NCBI GenBank assembly: GCA_021823905.1
Contig: JAKALX010000083.1
Span: 1-11,417 of the forward strand
Length of the DNA stretch: 11,417 nt
From: Chloroflexota bacterium
GTDB taxonomy: Bacteria; Chloroflexota; Dehalococcoidia; Tepidiformales; Tepidiformaceae
Direction: 5' to 3'
Positions 6,552-11,417 of the stretch are shown here, in pieces. The translations under genes and the position numbers were made by a program. Position 1 is the stretch's first letter, and each line of letters starts with the position of its first letter. Under the pieces are notes generated by a model. The model was not told the origin of the DNA. It made no database searches and saw only the letters and a list, made by a program, of their open reading frames with translations.

Positions 6552-7244
6552 GTGGCACAGCAGCGCTTCCGGGTGTGGTTTCGCAAAGGCGAGCGGGTGC
6601 GCTACATCTCGCACCTCGACGTGCTGAGGTCGTGGGAGCGGTCGATCCGTCGAGCCGGTCTGCCGCTCGCTTACTCGCAGGGATTTACGCCCCACCCGAA
6701 GATCGCGTTCGCCGGGCCGTTGCCGCTCGGGTTCATGAGCGAAGCGGAGATCATGGACGTAACGCTGGACGAGCGCGTCGATCCCGGGGACTTCGAACGA
6801 AGGCTGGCAGCCGAGTCCACCGAGGACCTGGCGATCGTCGGCGTCGAGGAAGTCCCGATGACGTCACCTCAGCCGCAGGCCTCGGTCGCATGGGCCGACT
6901 ACGAAGCCGAGCTGCCGGGCGTCGAGATTGCGGCCGCGAAGACCACGATCGGGGCCTTCCTGGACGCGACGGAGTTCCCCTGGACCGAGCAGCGGGGGGA
7001 GAAGGTGCGAAGCTACGACCTGCGGGACGTGGTCGCCCGCCTGGAGGTGAAACCCGAGGGCGGCGGTGTGCGCCTGGCGATGCGGCTGCGGGCGAATCAG
7101 GAGATCACCGGCCGGCCGGAGCAGGTGGTCGCGGCGTTGTTCCCGGGTGTTGACGTCGAGGTGTACCGCCGAACAGGGATTGTTTTGGACGAGCCCTCAC
7201 CGGCGCGCGAGGCGTGGCGGCGGAAAGGCCAGTACGCGTCATGA
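6552..7244 (+). CDS. DUF2344 / TIGR03936 family (radical-SAM-associated) protein
   Basis: The 230 residues match the family found beside or fused to TIGR03960-type radical SAM proteins. The N-terminal signature is intact: RFRVWFRKGERVRYISHLD, then RRAGLPLAYSQGFTPHPKIA and GPLPLGFMSEAEIMDV, spanning about residues 5-75. The later part is less conserved, with a predicted strand-rich end. The biochemical role of the family is not established to my knowledge. The usual radical SAM partner is not next to it. The GTG at 6552 was chosen because it directly precedes the conserved domain and sits 8 bases after GTACCAT; a GTG at 6534 is the in-frame alternative. Its TGA overlaps the next gene's ATG (ATGA), implying coupled translation with the acetyltransferase and, further on, divIC and tilS. 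Confidence 0.88.
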   Translation: MAQQRFRVWFRKGERVRYISHLDVLRSWERSIRRAGLPLAYSQGFTPHPKIAFAGPLPLGFMSEAEIMDVTLDERVDPGDFERRLAAESTEDLAIVGVEEVPMTSPQPQASVAWADYEAELPGVEIAAAKTTIGAFLDATEFPWTEQRGEKVRSYDLRDVVARLEVKPEGGGVRLAMRLRANQEITGRPEQVVAALFPGVDVEVYRRTGIVLDEPSPAREAWRRKGQYAS

Positions 7245-7738
7245 CCAGGGTGGCGGTCCGGGAGGCGCGGATCGAAGACGCGGAGCCGGTGTTCCATGCC
7301 TGGCAGGCGCTGCGGGCCTACTACGCCTCGGTGGACCGGCGGATCATCCCGGCTCCGATCGCGCGCGAGGAGTTCGTGGCGGCGTACGCGGAACGGCTTG
7401 CCTCGCCGGGTGCGGCCTCGTTCGTGGCCGTGGAAGGAACCCGGCTCGTGGGGTTCATCAGCGCGACGGTCGCCCAGAACCAGCCCGATCGCCTGCCGGA
7501 GCAGCATGTGGCGGTGGGCCAGCTCTATGTGGCGGAATCGCACCGGCGGCAGGGACTCGGGGTCGAGCTCTTCCGGGCGGTCGCTGCCTGGGCCTCGGCG
7601 CAGGAGGGCGTCAGCCACTTCGAGATGCCGGTGCTGGCGGCCGACGCTGAAGCGATGAACTTCTGGCGGTCGATTGGCTTCTCGCCGTTCATCCAGCGGC
7701 TCTGGGCGCCCCTGAGCGCCCCCGAAGCGGACGCCTGA
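7241..7738 (+). CDS. GNAT family N-acetyltransferase
   Basis: The 165-residue protein has the single-domain GNAT layout for moving an acetyl group from acetyl-CoA to an amine. Motif A is clear: VGQLYVAESHRRQGLGVELFRAV, with the acetyl-CoA pyrophosphate loop R102-RQGLG107. Motif B follows as EMPVLAADAEAMNFWRSIGFSPF (128-150), ending in the FWRSIGF turn common to the family. The substrate cannot be told. The ATG at 7241 overlaps the upstream stop as ATGA; GGAAAGG lies 12 bases before it. An in-frame GTG at 7214 would overlap further and is less likely. The stop overlaps the next start (TGATG). Confidence 0.93.
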   Translation: MTRVAVREARIEDAEPVFHAWQALRAYYASVDRRIIPAPIAREEFVAAYAERLASPGAASFVAVEGTRLVGFISATVAQNQPDRLPEQHVAVGQLYVAESHRRQGLGVELFRAVAAWASAQEGVSHFEMPVLAADAEAMNFWRSIGFSPFIQRLWAPLSAPEADA

Positions 7739-8370
7739 TGATTTACCTGGTGCGTCACGGGGAGACGAGCTTCAATCGGGACCGCCTCGGTTTGGGGCGC
7801 GCGGACCCGCCGCTGACCGATCTCGGGCGACGGCAGGCGGCGGCCGTGGCCGAGCGCCTGGCGCGCGAGCCCGTGACGCAGGTTCTTGCCAGTCCCCTGG
7901 CGAGAGCGCTGGAGACGGCGCGGGCCATCGCGGATCAGCACGCGCTGGCGCCTGACGTTCGGGCCGGGCTGACGGAACTCGACGCCGGCGAGGCCGACGG
8001 GGTGCCGCTGAGCGAGTTGAGCCTGCGCCACGGCGAGTTCCTCCAACGCTGGATGGGATCGGCGCCGGCGGACGTCCCGATGCCGGGCGGCGAGAGCGTT
8101 CGCGACGTTGCCCGCCGTCTGGCCGGTGTGATCGAGGAGCTTCGGCAGGCGGCCGACGAGTCGGTTGTCGTGGTCTCGCACAATTTCGTGCTGAAGACGC
8201 TTGTCTGCGAGCTCCTCCAAATCGACCTGCACCGGTTCCGGGCGATTGCCGTCGATCTCGCATCAGTCTCGACCATCGCCATAACGAGACGGGGTCCGTC
8301 CATCGTTTCGCTGAACGACTGTTGCCATCTCGATCGCTTGAACCTTGATCCAGCCGAGCGTAGCTTGTGA
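7738..8370 (+). CDS. Histidine phosphatase (phosphoglycerate mutase-like) family protein
   Basis: The 210 residues carry all the marks of the branch 1 histidine phosphatase family. The N-terminal LVRHGET holds the phosphoryl-accepting H7. Next come the SPLARALETA segment (52-61, R56), the acid in LTELDAGEADG (E80), and the second catalytic histidine H148 in VVVVSHNFVLK. The length is usual for CobC/GpmB-like broad-specificity phosphatases. The C-terminal strand and SLNDCCHL end are also typical. Without adjoining cobalamin genes a specific alpha-ribazole role is not supported. The ATG overlaps the acetyltransferase stop by one base, so translation is probably coupled; the next gene starts 10 bases after its stop. 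Confidence 0.93.
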   Translation: MIYLVRHGETSFNRDRLGLGRADPPLTDLGRRQAAAVAERLAREPVTQVLASPLARALETARAIADQHALAPDVRAGLTELDAGEADGVPLSELSLRHGEFLQRWMGSAPADVPMPGGESVRDVARRLAGVIEELRQAADESVVVVSHNFVLKTLVCELLQIDLHRFRAIAVDLASVSTIAITRRGPSIVSLNDCCHLDRLNLDPAERSL

Positions 8371-8380
8371 AACCAGATTG

Positions 8381-8725
8381 ATGGCCATGTTGCCGCAAAG
8401 TCGCGCGCGATTGCTGTTCGCGGGGTGCGTACTGGTGGCGGTGTACTTTGCGTACGTCGCCGTGGCTGGTGCGATTCACAACCACCAGCTGGCCAATGAG
8501 CGCTCGGCCTCGGCCGCCGAAGTTGACGCCCTGACCGCGAAGAAGGCCTACCTGGAGGGCGTGCGCAAGTACGCCGCGTCGGATGCCTACGTGGAGCAGC
8601 AGGCGCGGCGCCAGCTCGGCTACGTTCGCGATGGGGAGATCCCGTTTGTCGTCATCAGCCCGCCGCAACAATCCGACGGGACGCCCGTCATCGGGGAGTG
8701 GTGGCAGCGGCTCTTCCCGCGTTAG
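8381..8725 (+). CDS. DivIC/FtsB-like septum formation initiator
   Basis: This 114-residue protein has the small bitopic layout of the DivIC/FtsB family, which joins the FtsL-FtsQ (DivIB) subcomplex of the divisome. A short cytoplasmic N-terminus is followed by one membrane segment (about residues 10-31, LLFAGCVLVAVYFAYVAVAG). A coiled-coil-like stretch (33-66) leads to YVEQQARRQLGYVRDGEIPFVV (about 70-91), the conserved end of the family. It sits directly before tilS, an arrangement also known from Bacillus and relatives. The ATG at 8381 was chosen as the first of two close ATGs (the other is 8387) before the membrane segment; a TTG at 8345 would overlap the phosphatase gene. No strong ribosome site is visible, so it may depend on the preceding genes. 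Confidence 0.85.
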   Translation: MAMLPQSRARLLFAGCVLVAVYFAYVAVAGAIHNHQLANERSASAAEVDALTAKKAYLEGVRKYAASDAYVEQQARRQLGYVRDGEIPFVVISPPQQSDGTPVIGEWWQRLFPR

Positions 8726-10115
8726 CGCCCGCGACCCTCATCCGATCCTGACGGCTGCTTCTGATCGCGTTGCCCGCTTCGCTCGCGAGGAACGGCTTTT
8801 CAGGCGTGTCTCGAAGCTCCTGGTCGCGGTCTCTGGTGGTCCGGATTCGCTCGCCACGCTCATCGTGCTGAGGCATCTCCGCGAAGAGTTCGGGTTCGAG
8901 CTGGAGGCCTGCCATTTCGACCACCAGCTCCGGCCAGAATCGGAGGCGGACCGCGACCGCGTCCGGGCGATCTGTGAGTCGCTTGGTGTCGAGTGCGTCA
9001 CCGGCGAAGGCGACGTCCGATCGGTGGCCACGCGGAACCGGGCGAGCCTCGAGGAGACGGCGCGGACGATGCGCTACCAGTTCCTCGCGTTCGTCGCCGG
9101 CAAGGAACAGTGCGACGCGATCGCCACGGGGCACACCGCGGACGACCAGGCGGAGACAGTCCTGATGCGCATCGTTCGCGGGTCGGGAGTTCGGGGAATC
9201 CGGGGGATACTTCCTTCGTCGAGCGTGCCCGGCGCGTCGTCGCAGCGGCTCCTCCGGCCGCTGCTCTGCCTTTCCCGCGCCGAGACCGTGGCGATCTGCG
9301 ACGAAGCGGGCATCGAGCCGTTGAGCGACGCGAGCAACGCCGACCTTTCGATCGCACGGAACCGGGTTCGCCACGAAACCCTGCCTGCGTTGCGCGCCCT
9401 GAATCCCTCGATCGTCGCAGCCTTGCGCGGGCTGGCGGCAAGCGCGCGCGAAGTGTTCGCGGGTGTCGAGAAGGAGTCGATGGCCGTTCAGCCGCGGGAG
9501 CGCACGGCGATCGGGGCGATCTTCGACTCGGCCCCGTTCGCGGGCCTCCAGGACGAGGCGCGAACCCTCGTCATCGAGCGCGAGGCAGCGTTCTACCAGC
9601 TCGATCCCGAAGTGAACCGTACGCGCGTCGAGAACCTGCGGACGATGCTGCGGCGTGGCACGGGCGAGGTCCGCTTCGGCGACACGGTGGTCGAGGCCTC
9701 GTCCGGACGGGTGCGGGTGGGCCCGCAGGTGGAGGAAGCCGAGCCGTTCGAGGCGAAGGTGCTGAACGTGCCGGGAACGACGCTCGCCGGCCTCTGGCGG
9801 GTTGATGTTGGGACGGAGCCGCTGCCCCCGGCGCCTGGAGCGCTGGCGGCGGCTATCGACGCGCGTTCGATTCACGGCGCACTGCGCGTGCGCTCGCTGA
9901 ACCCGGCGGATCGGATGCGCTTTCACGGCATCGAGCGGCGAGCCCACGACGTGCTCTCGAATCAGAAAATCCCGCGCTGGGAGCGGCCGGGCGCGGTGGC
10001 GATCGCGGACTCGGCGCATGTCCTGGCGCTGTTCACCGCCGGCGGGGCCATCGCCGATGCGGCGACCGGCGACGATTGCTGGCACGTGCGCGTCAGCCCG
10101 GCTCCCGCGCGCTGA
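8646..10115 (+). CDS. tilS: tRNA(Ile)-lysidine synthetase TilS
   Basis: TilS attaches lysine to C34 of the tRNA-Ile that reads AUA, using ATP. The N-type ATP pyrophosphatase loop SGGPDS begins at base 8832. CHFDHQLRPESEADRDRV, SLEETARTMRYQFL and ATGHTADDQAETVLMRIVRGSG follow in the expected order, as do LLRPLLCLSRAET and the NRVRHETLPAL segment. The C-terminal tRNA-binding TilS domain is also present (LRVRSLNPADRMRFHG, then LSNQKIPRWER). The 5' end is uncertain. No ATG, GTG or TTG lies between 8649 and the ATP loop. TTG 8646 has GGGGAG 7 bases upstream but overlaps divIC by 80 bases; ATG 8631 overlaps by 95. CTG 8748, just after the divIC stop, gives the usual 28-residue lead-in. It is the last gene of the operon and converges on the phosphatase gene with a 10-base gap. 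Confidence 0.95.
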   Translation: MSSSARRNNPTGRPSSGSGGSGSSRVSARDPHPILTAASDRVARFAREERLFRRVSKLLVAVSGGPDSLATLIVLRHLREEFGFELEACHFDHQLRPESEADRDRVRAICESLGVECVTGEGDVRSVATRNRASLEETARTMRYQFLAFVAGKEQCDAIATGHTADDQAETVLMRIVRGSGVRGIRGILPSSSVPGASSQRLLRPLLCLSRAETVAICDEAGIEPLSDASNADLSIARNRVRHETLPALRALNPSIVAALRGLAASAREVFAGVEKESMAVQPRERTAIGAIFDSAPFAGLQDEARTLVIEREAAFYQLDPEVNRTRVENLRTMLRRGTGEVRFGDTVVEASSGRVRVGPQVEEAEPFEAKVLNVPGTTLAGLWRVDVGTEPLPPAPGALAAAIDARSIHGALRVRSLNPADRMRFHGIERRAHDVLSNQKIPRWERPGAVAIADSAHVLALFTAGGAIADAATGDDCWHVRVSPAPAR

Positions 10116-10125
10116 ACGTGGCGGC

Positions 10126-10887
10126 TCAGCGCTTGAACTGGCGGAAGAACCGCGCGAGCTGTTCGTGAAGCCCCGGCTCGCCCGCCAGCAGGCCGCGAAC
10201 CCAGGTGTCCTGCTTGTTGAACTGGATCGGCTCGCCGAAGATGTCGCTCGCGCGGAGGCCGGCCGCCTTGCAGAGCGCGACCCCGGCGGCAACGTCCCAC
10301 TCGCTCCGGCCTGAAGCGGTCAGGACGACGTCGCCCCGGCCGGCCGCGACAAGTGCAAGACGGTAAGCCACGCTGCCCACGCCGCGCGTCTTCGCCTCGG
10401 GCGGGAGCGGCGGAATGTCGTCCGAACGCTGCTCGCCGCGGCCGATGAGGACGTCGAACTTGCGCGTGAGGCGGCTCGGCTCGCGTTCCCCAGCCCCAAG
10501 GCAAACGGCCGCATGCATCTCGTCGACGGCCGGGTTGTAGACGACGCCCAGCGCTGGTTTCCCCGCGATCACGAGCCCGACCGAAACCGCGTACTCGGGG
10601 ACGCCCTGGAGGTACTCTCGCGTGCCGTCGATCGGGTCGACGATCCAGACACGCTCGCGGTCGAGGCGGTGGTCGGTGTCGGTGTGTTCTTCGCTCAGCC
10701 AGCCGTCGCCCGGAAAGCGGCCGGTGAGCGCATCGAAGAGGATCTCGGCGGCGTGGATGTCGGCTTCCGAGACGAGCTCGTAGCCCTCCTTGCGGCTATA
10801 GCGCACGCCTTCGCGGCGATAACGCGCGACCTCCTCGCCCGCCCTGCGCGCCGCCGCGACCGCGACTCTCAGCTCCTCTTCGAGCAT
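10126..10887 (-). CDS. CysQ / inositol monophosphatase family phosphatase
   Basis: The 253 residues belong to the lithium-sensitive, metal-dependent phosphatase family that includes 3'(2'),5'-bisphosphate nucleotidase (CysQ) and inositol monophosphatase. Visible metal-binding parts are LVSEADIHA (38-46), LSEEHTD (E66, E67), the WIVDPIDGTREYLQG signature (D84, D87) and SEWDVAAG (D198). The DPIDGTREY form and short length favour a CysQ-like enzyme, which recycles adenosine 3',5'-bisphosphate from sulfate assimilation. No sulfate gene is adjacent, so substrate is open. The ATG at 10887 was chosen because family homology starts there. The frame runs a further 33 codons upstream, but these are encoded by the palindromic repeat at 10896-10962 and are unlikely to be translated. 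It follows the oxidoreductase gene on the same strand after 82 bases. Confidence 0.92.
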   Translation of the reverse strand: MLEEELRVAVAAARRAGEEVARYRREGVRYSRKEGYELVSEADIHAAEILFDALTGRFPGDGWLSEEHTDTDHRLDRERVWIVDPIDGTREYLQGVPEYAVSVGLVIAGKPALGVVYNPAVDEMHAAVCLGAGEREPSRLTRKFDVLIGRGEQRSDDIPPLPPEAKTRGVGSVAYRLALVAAGRGDVVLTASGRSEWDVAAGVALCKAAGLRASDIFGEPIQFNKQDTWVRGLLAGEPGLHEQLARFFRQFKR

Positions 10888-10895
10888 CCTGATCA

Positions 10896-10962
10896 CCGCG
10901 AAGACGCGAAGGACGCAAAGAGCGTCTTGGACGAGACCTTCGCGCCCTTTGCGTCTTTGCGG
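10896..10962. repeat. Palindromic intergenic repeat with period-8 arms
   Basis: Two 25-base arms (10896-10920 and 10938-10962) are inverted copies around a 17-base centre, differing at four positions. Transcribed leftward, two of the four give G-U pairs and two give A-C mismatches. Each arm is built from near-repeats of CGCAAAGA / CGCGAAGG with a period of about 8. It fills most of the 82 bases between the oxidoreductase stop and the cysQ-like start. The CGCAAAGACGCAAAG wording resembles dispersed intergenic repeats I recall from several bacterial phyla, but copy number in this genome cannot be judged from one window. As RNA it would form a stable hairpin between two co-oriented genes. No T-tract follows, so it is not a typical terminator. 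Confidence 0.8.
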
Positions 10963-10969
10963 CTCTGAA

Positions 10970-11417
10970 TCATGCGAAGGCCGCAAACGCTTCTTCGAAC
11001 GCCTTCATCTGGCCGCCCTTTGTCGAGGCGGGCGCCAGGATGGGCGTCTTCATGCCGGCGGCGAACCACTTCTCGAGGCCCTCGCGGACCTGCTTGACGC
11101 TCCCGAAAAGGGTCGAGTCGGCGAGCCAGCGGTCGGTCATGAGGCTCGCGAGCTTGTCGCGCTCGCCGGCTGCGAGCGCCTTCTCAACCGCTTCCATCTC
11201 CTCGACGTACCCGGCTTCCTTCCAGTAGTTGCGGTAGTTGGGGAGATTGAGGTAGCCCAGCATCGACTTCCGGCAGACCGCGGCGGCCGCTTCGCGGTCG
11301 TCGTCGATGCAGGTGGGCAGCATGTTCCCGACGAAGAAGTCGCCGGCTCGCTTTTCGGCGGGGATATGGCTGAGCGAGGCCGGCAGATGCGAGAGCGAGG
11401 CGTTCGCCCACATGGCG
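10970..11417 (-). CDS. Luciferase-like (LLM class) flavin/F420-dependent oxidoreductase, C-terminal part
   Basis: About 148 residues are visible; the frame runs off the right edge without a stop, so the gene begins outside the window. An internal ATG at 11413 is not a likely start because the N-terminal half of the family would be missing. The segment fits the end of bacterial luciferase-like oxidoreductases, many of which use F420 or reduced flavin. It shows FFVGNMLPTCIDDDREAAAAVCR, then a helix-rich stretch, then LFGSVKQVREGLEKWFAAGMKTPIL, the usual 'G-T/S-x-x-x-V-x-x-x-L' region before the last barrel strand. The conserved end FEEAFAAFA is present. Substrate cannot be predicted from this part. 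It may be co-transcribed with the cysQ-like gene across the repeat. Confidence 0.85.
   Translation of the reverse strand, partial: AMWANASLSHLPASLSHIPAEKRAGDFFVGNMLPTCIDDDREAAAAVCRKSMLGYLNLPNYRNYWKEAGYVEEMEAVEKALAAGERDKLASLMTDRWLADSTLFGSVKQVREGLEKWFAAGMKTPILAPASTKGGQMKAFEEAFAAFA

Noticed and set aside
6533..6552. GTGGTACCA resembles the T-box antiterminator core (GGTGGTACCGCG).
   Set aside because: The rest of the T-box consensus is missing, no specifier stem or terminator follows, and the sequence runs straight into the DUF2344 start. It is better explained as the GTACCAT promoter element.
4886..6586. A 566-codon minus-strand open frame spanning the CoA-binding synthetase and the structured gap.
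   Set aside because: No domain is recognisable and the composition is arginine-rich. The plus-strand gene has catalytic and domain motifs.
6415..6627. A 70-codon open frame starting inside the structured gap.
   Set aside because: It has no ribosome site, runs into the DUF2344 gene in another frame and crosses the outer inverted-repeat arm. There is no sign of coding selection.
7738..8370. Calling the histidine phosphatase CobC (alpha-ribazole phosphatase).
   Set aside because: No cobalamin gene is nearby and family motifs do not separate CobC from other broad-specificity members.

Overview
The window is a GC-rich, densely coded stretch of bacterial chromosome. It has short intergenic gaps, ATG/GTG starts and no tRNA, rRNA, transposase or phage gene. 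The gene content is an FtsX-type permease, a CaiB/BaiF CoA transferase, a family VIII-type serine hydrolase, a CoA-binding synthetase alpha subunit, a DUF2344 protein and a luciferase-like flavin/F420 oxidoreductase. That mix fits a free-living, high-GC lineage such as Chloroflexota (Dehalococcoidia-like) or Actinomycetota. The assignment is an inference from gene content, not a phylogenetic result.

Layout. Bases 1-1359 (+) hold the C-terminal part of an FtsX-like permease whose start lies outside the window. It converges, with a 4-base gap, on a leftward pair: a CoA transferase (2115-3407) and then a membrane-anchored protein of unknown function (1364-2083). A 121-base divergent promoter region separates the CoA transferase from a rightward beta-lactamase-fold serine hydrolase (3529-4740). 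A 205-base gap follows, with a strong terminator-like hairpin. Next is a CoA-binding, acetyl-CoA-synthetase-like alpha subunit (4946-6298), then a 253-base gap containing a striking nested inverted-repeat structure that may be an RNA.

Bases 6552-10115 (+) form a tight five-gene operon with overlapping or nearly touching genes: DUF2344 protein, GNAT acetyltransferase, histidine phosphatase, DivIC/FtsB-like division protein, and the tRNA-Ile lysidine synthetase TilS. The divIC-tilS neighbourhood is widely conserved in bacteria. It links cell division with tRNA modification, and it places the poorly understood DUF2344 protein in a translation/division context. Facing the operon on the minus strand are a CysQ/inositol-monophosphatase family phosphatase (10126-10887) and the C-terminal part of a luciferase-like oxidoreductase running off the right edge. 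Between those two lies a palindromic, period-8 intergenic repeat.

The most notable cross-cutting signal is a GTANNNT hexamer-plus-G. It sits 8 bases before the start codon of three well-supported genes, 6 bases before a fourth, and at leadered distance before a fifth gene that has its own Shine-Dalgarno site. This suggests that leaderless transcripts are common in this organism. The best candidates for something undescribed are the structured 6307-6515 element and the 10896-10962 repeat. No defence system, CRISPR array or mobile island is visible.
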